Part shown: one piece after another, positions 6,746 through 15,000 of the stretch
Numbering within the stretch: position 1 is the first letter of the stretch
How the letters are laid out: the number at the start of each line of letters is the position of its first letter
Source: GCA-003244245 sp052390495
GTDB taxonomy: Bacteria > Actinomycetota > Actinomycetes > Mycobacteriales > Pseudonocardiaceae
Direction of reading: 5' to 3'
Assembly (NCBI GenBank): GCA_052390495.1
Contig: JBQTGW010000257.1
Coordinates: 1 to 22,593 of the forward strand
Length of the DNA stretch: 22,593 bases
Program-made: the position numbers and the translations under genes
The notes under the pieces: generated by a model
What the model was told of the DNA's origin: nothing
What the model saw: only the letters and a program-made list of their open reading frames with translations
The model's database searches: none

Positions 6746-7054
6746 ATGGCGCATTGTGACGTCTGCTGCCTGCGAATGTTCCTGAACAAAGACAGGACTC
6801 TGCCGAAGCACTATTCAGAATCCACCACTGGATTCTTCGTCCACGGCGAGCAGAAGGAGTGCTCCGGTTCTGGAACCACTCGCTACACCCTCGACAGCCA
6901 GCTCAGGTGGAAATGCAGTCGACCACGCAGCAAGCACACCTGTCCGTGCTGCGGTCGGAAGCCGCTCACGCTGAACATGAACGGCAAGTTCCCAAAGCAC
7001 AAGGCGCCAGATGGCACCAAGTGCTCCATGTCCGAAGCCAACCATCCTCGTTGA
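6746..7054 (+). CDS. Small protein with two zinc-knuckle-like repeats
   Basis: A 102-residue Cys/His-rich protein. Two similar units are visible: C4-x2-C7, PKH at 20-22, C39; and C66-x2-C69, PKH at 83-85, C93. Each would give a CCHC zinc site, with the second unit (CPCCGRKPLTLNMNGKFPKH) closest to small zinc modules seen in actinobacterial and actinophage hypothetical proteins. It has many Lys and Thr residues and a lower GC third-position content than its neighbours, which hints at recent acquisition. GGAG at 6731-6734 is 11 nt before the ATG. The function is unknown; binding of nucleic acid is a reasonable guess only. It follows the methyltransferase remnant by 6 nt. Confidence 0.65.
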   Translation: MAHCDVCCLRMFLNKDRTLPKHYSESTTGFFVHGEQKECSGSGTTRYTLDSQLRWKCSRPRSKHTCPCCGRKPLTLNMNGKFPKHKAPDGTKCSMSEANHPR

Positions 7055-7123
7055 CCGGACGGCGCCAGCAAATCGCCAGACAGCATTCAGGATATTTCTG
7101 ATTCCGGTGGTTACCAACAAGGA

Positions 7124-7912
7124 TCAGCGGATGCGGACTTGTCCCCACTGCATGAACCCACCGGTGACCTGCCCGTTCTTGTGGGCGCTGTTCAGTTCGG
7201 TCGCGCGCACGTGTTCGGCATCGGCGAGGTCGGTGGGCACACGAAGGCCGAGTTGCGGGCCGTGCAGAACCAGCACCCAGCCGTAGTGCCGGGCAGCCGC
7301 GATCCACTCCGCGGTGACGTCGCACAGCGCGTACACGAACAGGTTGCCATCAGGTTGCTGGAGTTGCAGCCCGCCGCCGTCGCGCGGCCATTCCGCGATC
7401 AACCAGCCGTCCAGGTTCGGCAACTTACGCACGCCGTGGCCAAGGCGCTGCATCCCTTGGGAGAGCGCGTGTTCGGTCCAGACCTCCTGCCGTGGACCGT
7501 CGTTGTCCGGATGGGTCCACAACGCCTGATGCCGCTCGACCAGGGCGACGGGGACCTGCGGGAGGTCGGGACTGAACTGGGGAATGCCCAGTTCGTCACG
7601 GTCGATGGCGGCGTGACTCAGGCCCAGGACCCGGTCGTCGAGATAGGTGGCCCGACCGACTGCGGAGAAGTCGGCCAGGATCTCGTCGAGTTGCTGATGG
7701 TTGATTGCCATGGGGCTCCCGTTCGTTGGCACGATCTGGCTCCAGGTCTGTCCGGTGGCTTCGGACAGCCAGCGGATGAGAAGCTGTTCCACGAGGAGGT
7801 TGACTCCCGCCTGCCGGTTTCTGATCTCGTGATTCCAGGCCAGCACGTCCTCGATCGCCCGGCGATCCTCGGCTGGCAAGGCGGTGCGGATCGGGACGGT
7901 GTGCGTGCTCAC
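7124..7912 (-). CDS. Hypothetical protein
   Basis: A 262-residue soluble protein that I do not recognise. The N-terminal part is helical (LPAEDRRAIEDVLAWNHEIR, then QAGVNLLVEQLLIRWLSEA). The middle has LGLSHAAIDRDELGIPQF, and the C-terminal half is strand-rich (GWLIAEWPRDGGGLQLQQP, then VTAEWIAAARHYGWVLVLHG). The start at GTG 7912 lacks a clear ribosome binding site, and coding-like sequence in the same frame continues upstream for about 40 codons (HELLHDWLRSLTIIGEGNDV and DETLALIARVNR) without an ATG or GTG. The gene may therefore have lost its true 5' end. The long open frame on the opposite strand (7139-8731) is a shadow. It sits among broken genes on an accessory stretch. Confidence 0.6.
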   Translation of the reverse strand: MSTHTVPIRTALPAEDRRAIEDVLAWNHEIRNRQAGVNLLVEQLLIRWLSEATGQTWSQIVPTNGSPMAINHQQLDEILADFSAVGRATYLDDRVLGLSHAAIDRDELGIPQFSPDLPQVPVALVERHQALWTHPDNDGPRQEVWTEHALSQGMQRLGHGVRKLPNLDGWLIAEWPRDGGGLQLQQPDGNLFVYALCDVTAEWIAAARHYGWVLVLHGPQLGLRVPTDLADAEHVRATELNSAHKNGQVTGGFMQWGQVRIR

Positions 7913-8111
7913 CCGGTTGACCCGTGCGATCAGCGCAAGGGTTTCGTCGACATCGTTGCCTTCTCCGATGATGGTCAGACTGCGAAGCCAGTCGTGGAGC
8001 AGTTCGTGCGGGTGAATGGCCGACGGCGGTCGTCGCGGGGGTCGTGGGCCTGCGGTATCTGCCGCATCGCTGCTCCCGGCGGTGGATGGGGCGGGCTGGC
8101 ACCGGAATCAC

Positions 8112-8689
8112 CTACCCATCAGCCGTACCCCGCGCATGCTGGGTTTGTTCTGCCCGCGTGCCACCGCGTCCGGGAGAACCTGGGGGCTGGAAGTGCGACG
8201 AGGAGGGGAGCGTGCCTGCCAGCCACCGCTGGAATGCCTTCTGCTCGTCCCGCTGCCGGTCAATCGAGTCGCCGTGCAGGTTATACAGGGTGCGTATGTC
8301 CGGTCGACCAGCTCGGAGTCCATGCCGGGACGGCGGACAGCTGCCCGCAGATACGTCTCGGCACCTTGCAGCAGGCCGGACTTCGGGTACTGCAAGGCCA
8401 TCGCAACATGGGTGCCGAAGCCCTGGATGTGGTCCCACGAGTCGTAGCAATCGTCCTTGCGGACCGCCGGACGGTGACCGGCGACAAAGGTGTCGTCGGG
8501 CTTGCGGCAGCTCCACTGGTGGGTGTGCGTGGCGCACGTGCCTCAGGCAAGGACACCGAGCATGTCTGGGAACCGGCGCTGCCATTCCGCATCCAGCGCG
8601 TGAACGTCCTTCGCCTGCGGGATGGGCTTGCGGCACAAGCAGCACGCAAGCCGGAAGCTCGGCCGGGACACGACCACCATCGTGTCCAT
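8112..8689 (-). pseudogene. Zinc-ribbon hypothetical protein with in-frame UGA and frameshift
   Basis: Reading from ATG 8689 (AGGA upstream) the protein begins MDTMVVVSRPSFRLACCLCR, then KPIPQAKDVHALDAEWQRRF. A TGA at 8543-8545 interrupts the frame, after which coding continues as GTCATHTHQWSCRKPDDTF, YDSWDHIQGFGTHVAMALQY and so on. Changing TGA to TGC would give LACGTC, pairing with CLC upstream as a zinc ribbon. Near 8290 the frame shifts again: TLYNLHGDSIDRQRDEQKAF and RWLAGTLP follow in another frame to a stop at 8112. Two lesions make a pseudogene most likely. The family is not recognised. Its start lies close to the truncated-looking end of the neighbouring methyltransferase. Confidence 0.55.
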
Positions 8690-8703
8690 CACAGCGTCCT
8701 GGA

Positions 8704-9327
8704 TCAGCCACCGACACCCGGCTCCGCGTGAAGTTCACCCGAGTGACCCAACGACGGCTCCGATGGTCGCCAATGCGGCGATTCGTAGCGGTGTGTGACC
8801 GTGAGACCGACGGCCGCCAACAACGGGTCGAACAGTGCGGGAAAGTGCCCGAACCCAGGATCCCGGCTCTCCCAACCACTGAGGAGCAGCCGCCCACCCG
8901 GCCGCAATACCCGAGCTATCCCGTGCAGAAATGATGCAATGGTCGGAAAATCAACACTGAGGACCACATCGACGGAGCGATCACGCAGCGGCAACAGACC
9001 CGCATCAGCGACGACGTAACCGCCGATAAGTGTCACGGATCGGAGGTCGTCCGTGGCCCTTCGCAACGCGTTACCGGCGAGGTCCACCCCCACGATGCAT
9101 TCGGCCAGCCCGTCCGCGATCAGACGCCCCGGCCCGCCCGCGCCGCACGCGAGGTCGAGAAGTATTCCTGCGGGTTGCTCGCTCAGCCAGCTCCGCAGGA
9201 TTCCTACCTCCTCCCGGCAAGTGAAACCCAATTGCCGAATCTCGACCAGATGATCAGCCCCGAAAACGGTGGAATCAATTTCATGCAGTACGCTCTGATT
9301 CAGCACCAAGTCATACACCTGCTGCAT
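8704..9327 (-). CDS. Class I SAM-dependent methyltransferase, possibly 3'-truncated
   Basis: A 207-residue class I methyltransferase. Motif I is LLDLACGAGGPG; VGVDLAGNAL follows as the SAM-ribose strand, then GYVVADAGLLPL, VDVVLSVDF and VLRPGGRLLLSGWE. The substrate is unknown. ATG 9327 is chosen because it starts 1 nt after the stop of the ABC ATPase gene, has AAGGA upstream and opens MQQVYDLVLNQSVLHEID as a normal N-terminus; the frame open further upstream is only a shadow of the ATPase gene. The last 25 residues (SPHWRPSEPSLGHSGELHAE) look atypical and the final helix-strand unit of the fold seems short, so the 3' end may have been cut off by rearrangement. Position in the ABC transporter unit suggests modification of a metal-chelating small molecule, which is inference. 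Confidence 0.72.
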   Translation of the reverse strand: MQQVYDLVLNQSVLHEIDSTVFGADHLVEIRQLGFTCREEVGILRSWLSEQPAGILLDLACGAGGPGRLIADGLAECIVGVDLAGNALRRATDDLRSVTLIGGYVVADAGLLPLRDRSVDVVLSVDFPTIASFLHGIARVLRPGGRLLLSGWESRDPGFGHFPALFDPLLAAVGLTVTHRYESPHWRPSEPSLGHSGELHAEPGVGG

Positions 9328-9328
9328 T

Positions 9329-10117
9329 CTACGAATTATCCTTGAGTATCGGGGTGAGCTCGTCGAAGGTGAGGATCGGTCGGCCGGTACCGGGGTGGGT
9401 CCACCGGTAGGCACGGACGCCGAAGCACTCGGCGATGCGTTCAGGGGTGAGCACCTCCTCGGGCGGGCCGCTGGCGATGAGCCTGCCTGCTGCCATGACG
9501 TAGATGCGGTCGCAGTACTGGGCGGCCAGGTTGAGGTCGTGGATCGCGGCCAGCGTCGAATGGCCCAGCCCCCGGACCAGGCTGAGGATCTCCAGCTGGT
9601 AGCGGATGTCGAGATGGTTGGTCGGTTCGTCGAGCAGGTGCAGACAGCTGCGCTGGGCGAGCGCGCGAGCCACCTGAACGCGCTGTTTCTCCCCGCCGGA
9701 CAGGGTGGCGTAGTTGCGATCACGGGTACTGGTCATATCGACGCGCTCCAGGGCGTCGGCACAGATCTCGCGGTCGGCAGCGGTGTCGCGGTCCAATGGC
9801 CGCTTGTGCGGCGTGCGGCCCAGCGCCACCACCTCGCCGACGGTGAAGTCCAGATCGGACGGACCCTCCTGGGCGACGACGGCGACCCGGCGGGCCGCTT
9901 CTTTGGCGGACAGGCGCCACAGATCGTCGTTGCCGAGGCTGATCAGGCCCGCCGAGGGCCGCAGCGCGCGGTAGATGCTGCGCAGCAGCGTCGACTTGCC
10001 GCAGCCGTTCGGTCCGACCAAACCGACGAACTCCCCGGCCGCCACCACCAGCTCGGCGTCCGCGACGATAGAGCAGCCGTCGAGCGCGACAGCGACGCCT
10101 TGCACCACGAGTCTCAT
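9329..10117 (-). CDS. FecE-type ABC transporter ATP-binding protein (siderophore/cobalamin)
   Basis: A 262-residue ATPase of the iron-siderophore/vitamin B12 import family. Walker A is VGPNGCGKSTLL, the Q-loop region reads VAVVAQEGP, the ABC signature is LSGGEKQRVQVARAL, Walker B is LHLLDEPTNHLD and the H-loop is AAIHDLNLAAQYCDRIYVM. ATG 10117 overlaps the stop of the permease gene by 4 nt (ATGA) and gives the family N-terminus MRLVVQGVAVAL. It powers import through a FecCD-type permease dimer, but the permease gene beside it is only a C-terminal fragment and no binding-protein gene is present. The transporter is therefore probably not functional from this locus. The ATPase itself shows no damage, so the deletion may be recent. 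Confidence 0.85.
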   Translation of the reverse strand: MRLVVQGVAVALDGCSIVADAELVVAAGEFVGLVGPNGCGKSTLLRSIYRALRPSAGLISLGNDDLWRLSAKEAARRVAVVAQEGPSDLDFTVGEVVALGRTPHKRPLDRDTAADREICADALERVDMTSTRDRNYATLSGGEKQRVQVARALAQRSCLHLLDEPTNHLDIRYQLEILSLVRGLGHSTLAAIHDLNLAAQYCDRIYVMAAGRLIASGPPEEVLTPERIAECFGVRAYRWTHPGTGRPILTFDELTPILKDNS

Positions 10118-10499
10118 GCCACGTTCACCGGGGCATCGGTGGAGCGCCTGCGCAGTAGCCACAGGAAGAACGGCACCCCGAACAGTGCGGTGACGATCGA
10201 GAGTGGCAGCTCCTGGGGTTCGTCGAGGGTGCGCGCGGCAATGTCGACCAACAGCAGGAACGCCGCACCGGCCAGCGCGGTGACGGGCAGCACCCGCCGA
10301 TGATCCGAGCCGACCAGCAGCCGGGCGACATGCGGGATGATCAGCCCGACGAAGGCGATCGCCCCTGAGACCGCGACCAGGCAGCCGACCAACAGGGAGG
10401 TCAGGACGAACAGGCCGCCACGGAACCGGGTGACGTTGACGCCGAGCGAGGTCGCGGTCTCCTCGCCAGCCAACAGCTCCTGGTAGGTGATCCGGCTCA
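10114..10499 (-). pseudogene. FecCD-family permease, 5'-truncated
   Basis: About 127 codons match the C-terminal third of FecCD/BtuC permeases, normally near 330-350 residues. Signs are YQELLAGEETATSLGVNVTR, SGAIAFVGLIIPHVARLLVG (the loop contacting the ATPase), then LLVDIAARTL and LPLSIVTALFGVPFFLWLL. Two to three membrane helices remain. The coding sequence can be followed back to about 10499 and then runs into the stop codon of guaB3, so the first two thirds, the promoter and the start are lost. A TTG at 10473 could serve as a start only by chance. The stop overlaps the ATPase start. The breakpoint marks the left limit of the conserved chromosomal block. Confidence 0.82.
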
Positions 10500-11654
10500 G
10501 GATCGGACCGTCAGGCCGACCTTCTGGAACTCCTTGAGTTCGGAGTATCCGGTCTTGGCCATCGCGCGGCGCAGGGCACCGAACAGGTTCACGTGACCGC
10601 TGGGGTTCGAAGATGGACCGAACAGCAGCGTGTCCATGCCGATCGAGCCCGCCGCGACGTCGATCACGTGGCTGCGTGGCAGCGAGGGGTGCGCCGCGGC
10701 GGCGGTCCAGTACAACCCGCTGCCGGGCGCCTCGGCGGCGACGGCCAGTGGCTCGCCGAGCATCACCGCATCCGCCCCACAGGCGATCGCCTTGGCGATG
10801 TCGCCGCTGGTGCGCATCCCGCCGTCGGCGATCACGTGCACGTAGCGCCCGCCGGTCTCGTCCAGGTAGTCCCGACGAGCGGCCGCCGCGTCGGCCACCG
10901 CGGTGGCCATCGGCACTCCGATGCCGAGCACATCAGCGGTCGAGCTGCTGGCACCCGCCCCGTAACCGACGATCACACCCGCTGCCCCGGTGCGCATCAG
11001 GTGCATCGCGGTGCGGTAGTCGCCCACCCCGCCCACGATCACCGGGACGTCCATCAACGCGATGAACTCCTCGAGGTTCAGCGGCTCGGCACCGCCATCT
11101 CGTCCCTGAGATCCTTGCGGCCCTCGGGAAACGTGCTCGGCCGAGACGATCGTGCCCTGCACGACAAGGATCTCGACCCCCGCGGCGAGCAGGTCCGGCG
11201 TGAGGTCGCGGGCGTGCTGCGGGCTGACCCTGGCGGCCACGGTCACGCCCGACTCGGCCACCTGCCCGATCGCCTCGGCGAGCAACTCAACCCGGATCGG
11301 GGCGGCGTGCCACTGCTGCAACAGCCGCATCGCGGCCCCGTCATCGGCCTCGGCCAGCGCGGAGGAGAGCCGGAACAGCAGCTTGTCGACGCCTCCGTGG
11401 CGCGCCCACAGGCCCTCCGCGTTGAGCACTCCGAGCCCGCCGAGCTTACCGATCCGGACCGCCATCGTCGGCGACACGATCGCATCAGTGGGATGGGTGA
11501 TCAGCGGTATGTCGAAGCGGTAGGCATCGATCTGCCATTCCGTGGAGACGTCCCTGGAGCTGCGGGTGCGCCGCGAGGGCACGATCTCCACGTCGTCGAA
11601 GCTGTAGGACCGCCGCGCGGAGCGGCCCATACCGATCTCCACCAGGTCCCGCAC
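10497..11654 (-). CDS. guaB3: GuaB3-family IMP dehydrogenase-like protein
   Basis: A 385-residue protein of the actinobacterial GuaB3 family, always next to the true IMP dehydrogenase; its exact reaction is not well settled. It begins VRDLVEIGMGRSARRSYSFD, then DVEIVPSRRTRSS, with SPTMAVRIGKLGGLGVLNAE, VGGVGDYRTAMHLM and GGRYVHVIADGGM. The loop that carries the catalytic Cys in IMP dehydrogenase reads VGYGAGASSSTADVLGI, without Cys, as is usual for GuaB3. CBS domains are absent. GTG 11654 is chosen for its AAGGGA 8 nt upstream and a family-like start; a GTG at 11687 is also in frame. It follows guaB by 40 nt on the same strand and is probably cotranscribed. Its stop abuts the truncated permease, so normal downstream genes are gone. 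Confidence 0.9.
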   Translation of the reverse strand: MRDLVEIGMGRSARRSYSFDDVEIVPSRRTRSSRDVSTEWQIDAYRFDIPLITHPTDAIVSPTMAVRIGKLGGLGVLNAEGLWARHGGVDKLLFRLSSALAEADDGAAMRLLQQWHAAPIRVELLAEAIGQVAESGVTVAARVSPQHARDLTPDLLAAGVEILVVQGTIVSAEHVSRGPQGSQGRDGGAEPLNLEEFIALMDVPVIVGGVGDYRTAMHLMRTGAAGVIVGYGAGASSSTADVLGIGVPMATAVADAAAARRDYLDETGGRYVHVIADGGMRTSGDIAKAIACGADAVMLGEPLAVAAEAPGSGLYWTAAAAHPSLPRSHVIDVAAGSIGMDTLLFGPSSNPSGHVNLFGALRRAMAKTGYSELKEFQKVGLTVRS

Positions 11655-11694
11655 GGTCACTATCCCTTCCACGGAGGGCCCTGCCACGGAGGGC

Positions 11695-13206
11695 TCAGCG
11701 CACCGTGTAGTTCGGGGCCTCGACCGTCATCGTGATGTCATGGGGGTGGCTTTCCTTCAGACCCGCGGCAGTGATCCGCACCAGTTGCGCATTCTGCAGC
11801 GCCGGGATCGTGGCAGCACCCGCATACCCCATCGCCGCCCGTAAGCCACCCACCAGTTGGTGGGTCACCTGCGACAGCGGCCCGCGGTAGGGTACCCGGC
11901 CCTCGATACCCTCGGGTATCAGCTTGTCGTCGGAGAGCACATCGTCGGCGAAATAGCGGTCCTTGGAGTACGACCGGCCCTCACCACGAGAGGTCATCGC
12001 ACCCACCGAACCCATGCCGCGGTAGGTCTTGTACTGGTTGCCGTCGACCAGGATCAGGTCGCCAGGCGCCTCGGCGGTACCCCCGAGCAGGCTGCCCAAC
12101 ATCACGGTGCTGGCGCCCGCGACAATGGCCTTGGCGATGTCCCCGGAGTACTGGATGCCCCCGTCGCCGATCACCGGAACGCCGGCCGGACGGCAAGCCC
12201 GGTCCGCCTCGTGGATGGCGCTGATCTGCGGCACTCCCACCCCGGCCACCACCCTGGTGGTGCAGACCGAGCCGGGACCCACCCCGACCTTCACCGCGTC
12301 CGCGCCCGCGTCGATGAGCGCCTGGGCTCCCGCGCGGGTGGCCACGTTGCCACCGATCACGTCGACCGAGGTGCCCACCTCAGCCTGCAGCCAGCTGACC
12401 ATCTCCAGTACCAGGCGGGAGTGCCCGTGTGCGGTATCCACCACGAGCACGTCGACGCCGGCATCGACCAGCGAAGTCGCCCGCTGCTTGGCGTCCGCAC
12501 CGACCCCGATCGCCGCCCCAACCAGCAGCCGCCCGTCCGGGTCCTTGGTCGCCAGCGGGTACTTCTCGGTCTTGACGAAGTCCTTTACGGTGATCAGACC
12601 ACGTAACCTGCCATGCCCGTCGACGATCGGCAGCTTCTCGACCTTGTGCCTGCGCAGCAGGCCCAGCGCCGCGTCGGCGGTGACTCCCACCTGCGCGGTG
12701 ATCAGCGGCATCGTGGTCATCACCTCGCTCACCCGCTTGGTGTGGTCAAGCTCGAAGCGCATGTCCCGATTGGTGATGATGCCGACCAACACCCCATCGG
12801 TGTCAGTCACCGGGACCCCGGAGATTCGGTAGCGGGCACACAGTCCGTCCACGTCGGCCAGGGTGTCATGCGGCGAGCAGGTCACCGGATCGGTCACCAT
12901 GCCTGCCTCGGACCGCTTCACCAATTCGACCTGCGCGGCCTGCTCCTCGGCGGGCAGGTTGCGGTGCAGCACCCCCATCCCACCGTGGCGGGCCATCGCG
13001 ATGGCCATCCGTGCCTCGGTCACGGTGTCCATCGCTGAGGAGACCAGCGGAACCCGCAGGGTGATATTGCGCGAGAGCCTGGTCGAAGTGTCGACCCCGG
13101 CGGGCACCACATCGGACTCGGCGGGTAGCAGCAAGACATCGTCGAAGGTCAGCCCGAGCAATGCGAACTTCGGAGGGAAGCTGGGCGCGGTGGGCTCGCT
13201 GCTCAT
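11695..13206 (-). CDS. guaB: IMP dehydrogenase
   Basis: A 503-residue IMP dehydrogenase, which oxidises IMP to XMP with NAD+, the limiting step of guanine nucleotide synthesis (GuaB2 in mycobacteria). FDDVLLLPAESDVVP starts the barrel. Two CBS domains occupy about residues 105-215 (MVTDPVTCSPHDTL; VMTTMPLITAQVGV). The catalytic loop is GVGPGSVCTTR with Cys315, and the mobile flap is SRGEGRSYSKDRY (about 406-418). Length is normal and no lesion is seen. ATG 13206 has no ribosome binding site, but a TATGAT box lies 10 nt upstream, so the mRNA may be leaderless. It lies 48 nt after rsdA and before guaB3, the conserved actinobacterial order. Confidence 0.97.
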   Translation of the reverse strand: MSSEPTAPSFPPKFALLGLTFDDVLLLPAESDVVPAGVDTSTRLSRNITLRVPLVSSAMDTVTEARMAIAMARHGGMGVLHRNLPAEEQAAQVELVKRSEAGMVTDPVTCSPHDTLADVDGLCARYRISGVPVTDTDGVLVGIITNRDMRFELDHTKRVSEVMTTMPLITAQVGVTADAALGLLRRHKVEKLPIVDGHGRLRGLITVKDFVKTEKYPLATKDPDGRLLVGAAIGVGADAKQRATSLVDAGVDVLVVDTAHGHSRLVLEMVSWLQAEVGTSVDVIGGNVATRAGAQALIDAGADAVKVGVGPGSVCTTRVVAGVGVPQISAIHEADRACRPAGVPVIGDGGIQYSGDIAKAIVAGASTVMLGSLLGGTAEAPGDLILVDGNQYKTYRGMGSVGAMTSRGEGRSYSKDRYFADDVLSDDKLIPEGIEGRVPYRGPLSQVTHQLVGGLRAAMGYAGAATIPALQNAQLVRITAAGLKESHPHDITMTVEAPNYTVR

Positions 13207-13215
13207 GATGAAACC

Positions 13216-13221
13216 ATCATA
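13216..13221 (-). promoter_or_regulatory. -10 box of guaB (near-leaderless promoter)
   Basis: On the minus strand TATGAT sits 9 nt before the guaB ATG. Transcription would begin within a few bases of the start codon, consistent with the missing ribosome binding site. No convincing -35 box is seen 16-18 nt upstream. Confidence 0.5.
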
Positions 13222-13254
13222 TCCAGTCCCGCATCACCCCCGCTCCGCCCCGCC

Positions 13255-14187
13255 TCAGCCGCTTGACGCCGACACGGAAGGCGGGGGGGACTCCTCACTG
13301 CCCATGGGCCCAGCGCCGCCGCCGCCGGACCTTGTCTCCGCCGTGGACGGCTCTGGCTCAGCCGACACTGTCGGACTCGACGGCGTGGTCGGATCGGTGG
13401 TTGGCGGTTCGGTTTCAGTGGTGGGTTCAGGCGACGTGGTGGGGGCGGTGGTCGGTTTCGAGGGGGGAACCGACTCCTCCGGAACCTCTGACGTGGGAGA
13501 TGGCAGGGGCAGCGGCGGAGCTGGCTCGGTTGAGCTCGGTGTCCCTTGCAGGATGTCCTCGAGCTTGCGGGCCTTGGTTTCAAACCTGTCGCGGCCCTGT
13601 TCATCGGCGATCACCGCGAGGTTCTCCTGAACCACCTCCAGAGACTGGATAGCCTGCGAGGTGTCGCCCTTCTCGAGCGCCGTCTCCGCCTGGTCAAGTT
13701 CGGTTTCGACCACCATCGCGGCCTCGACTGAGCGGGCATACTCGCTGTAGAGCACCTTGGTCAGCGGAAACCAAATGTCGCCGGGCTGAGCCGACTTGGC
13801 GCCAAGGCCGACTCCGGCGAACGCGACGACCAGGACCGCAGCGGCCGCTGCGACCGCGCCGAGCACCGAGTGCCGTCGCGGAGCCGGCCTACGAGCGGCA
13901 CTGATCCTCGCCGCGGCGGTGTCGGTGTCCACCCACGGGCCGAACGACTCGGTGTCGATCTCGCGGCGCCACGCCACCAGAACCCGGGCCAACTCGGTGT
14001 CGGTGTCGTCGCGCACCACGTCAGCGCGGCCGAGCGTGTTCAGCAGGGCGTCGTCAGCCTGCACCGCGGCCAAGTCGACCGGGGTCATGTCCGATGTGCC
14101 CACCAGATCGTCGACATCCCCGTTGCGTCGCCGAAAGAGATGGCTTATCGGGTTTCCGACATGTTTGTCATCGTTACGCCACGGCAT
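13255..14187 (-). CDS. rsdA: Anti-sigma-D factor RsdA, membrane-anchored
   Basis: A 310-residue single-pass membrane protein directly behind sigD. The cytoplasmic N-terminus (DDLVGTSDMTPVDLAAVQAD with ALLNTLGRAD, and ELARVLVAWRREID) is the expected SigD-binding part. A membrane helix spans about 107-130 (VLGAVAAAAAVLVVAFAGVG). Outside the membrane, a helical segment (150-210) is followed by a Pro/Thr/Ser-rich tail (216-310). In M. tuberculosis RsdA is degraded by regulated proteolysis to free SigD, and the same is inferred here. The start is 1 nt after the sigD stop, so translation is coupled. GC-rich low-complexity sequence in the tail may vary in length between strains. Confidence 0.9.
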   Translation of the reverse strand: MPWRNDDKHVGNPISHLFRRRNGDVDDLVGTSDMTPVDLAAVQADDALLNTLGRADVVRDDTDTELARVLVAWRREIDTESFGPWVDTDTAAARISAARRPAPRRHSVLGAVAAAAAVLVVAFAGVGLGAKSAQPGDIWFPLTKVLYSEYARSVEAAMVVETELDQAETALEKGDTSQAIQSLEVVQENLAVIADEQGRDRFETKARKLEDILQGTPSSTEPAPPLPLPSPTSEVPEESVPPSKPTTAPTTSPEPTTETEPPTTDPTTPSSPTVSAEPEPSTAETRSGGGGAGPMGSEESPPPSVSASSG

Positions 14188-14188
14188 G

Positions 14189-14761
14189 TCAGATCACCTC
14201 CTCCGATGCCAGCACCTTGCGGAGCCGACCCAATGCCCGGTGCTGCGCGACACGGACCGCACCGGCTGTCGAGCCCACCGCATCCGCCGTCTCTTCGGCG
14301 GATAGTCCTACCACGACCCTCAGGATGAGGATCTCGCGCTGTTTGTCCGGCAGCGTCCGCAACAACGTGTTCATCCGACCGGCCAGCTCACCCTGCATCG
14401 CCCGCTGTTCCGGGCCGTCGGCCAAGGACGGCGAATCAGGAATCTCCGCGACCGGTTCGGCACGGTTACGCGCAACCGACCTATGGGCGTCGGCCACCTT
14501 GTGCGCCGCGATGCCATACACGAACGCAAGAAACGGCCGCCCCTGGTCGCGGTAACTAGGCAAGGCCGTGAGCACCGCGAGACACACCTCCTGGGCAACG
14601 TCGTCCGCCGACGCGAACGTCTTCTCCTGTCGTCCGACACGGGCACGGCAGTACCGCACCACGAGAGGACGGACCCAGCGAAGAACACCGTCGATGGCAG
14701 TCCGGTCACCATCTACAGCGGAACTCACCAGGACGTCGAAGTCGTCCCCTACTGAAGTCAT
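14189..14761 (-). CDS. sigD: ECF-type RNA polymerase sigma factor SigD
   Basis: A 190-residue sigma factor. Region 2 contains SADDVAQEVCLAVLTALPSY with the -10 recognition and polymerase-binding helices (PFLAFVYGIAAHKVADAHRS); region 4 contains LPDKQREILILRVVVGLSAE and TADAVGSTAGAVRVAQHRAL for -35 binding. ATG 14761 is chosen because it gives the family N-terminus MTSVGDDFDVLVSSAVDGD; upstream frame is non-coding. It is coupled to rsdA. The upstream gap to 15000 carries a direct repeat and the terminator of the preceding gene. The SigD regulon in mycobacteria concerns late growth and nutrient stress. Confidence 0.92.
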   Translation of the reverse strand: MTSVGDDFDVLVSSAVDGDRTAIDGVLRWVRPLVVRYCRARVGRQEKTFASADDVAQEVCLAVLTALPSYRDQGRPFLAFVYGIAAHKVADAHRSVARNRAEPVAEIPDSPSLADGPEQRAMQGELAGRMNTLLRTLPDKQREILILRVVVGLSAEETADAVGSTAGAVRVAQHRALGRLRKVLASEEVI

Positions 14762-14925
14762 CGCAGAGTGCAGCCTTGGCGTTACGGGGGACCGACCGGG
14801 CAGGGCACCTGTCGGCGGTGGTTTGTTCCGCAGTCCCGGCCATCCATCATCATCGGCGGAACCACGACACCTCGGCAGCACCGTACTGGGCCTTAGGTCC
14901 GATGTGAAACGCGCACTACGCTGTC

Positions 14926-14945
14926 GTTCGCAAGAACGTTCGCAA
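14926..14945. repeat. Direct repeat upstream of sigD
   Basis: GTTCGCAA occurs twice with GAAC between (14926-14933 and 14938-14945), making an inner palindrome GAACGTTC. It lies about 165 nt upstream of sigD and 15 nt from the terminator of the previous gene. It could be a regulator site for sigD, but nothing identifies the regulator. Confidence 0.35.
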
Positions 14946-14951
14946 CAACAC

Positions 14952-14987
14952 AAAAATCAGGGGGCCGGTGGCATGCCACCGGCCCCC
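14952..14987 (-). terminator. Rho-independent terminator of the LuxR-type regulator gene
   Basis: A perfect palindrome with 14-bp arms (14960-14973 and 14974-14987) is followed on the minus strand by TGATTTTT. It begins 13 nt after the regulator's stop codon. Stem, GC content and T-run all fit an intrinsic terminator. Confidence 0.85.
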
Positions 14988-15000
14988 GCTGCGAGAATGA

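Noticed and set aside
7139..8731. 530-codon open frame on the plus strand
   Set aside because: It spans two minus-strand genes with differing frames and has no recognisable motif; it is an antisense shadow.
14926..14945. LexA/SOS box upstream of sigD
   Set aside because: The repeat GTTCGCAA-GAAC-GTTCGCAA does not match the actinobacterial TCGAAC-N4-GTTCGA box well enough.
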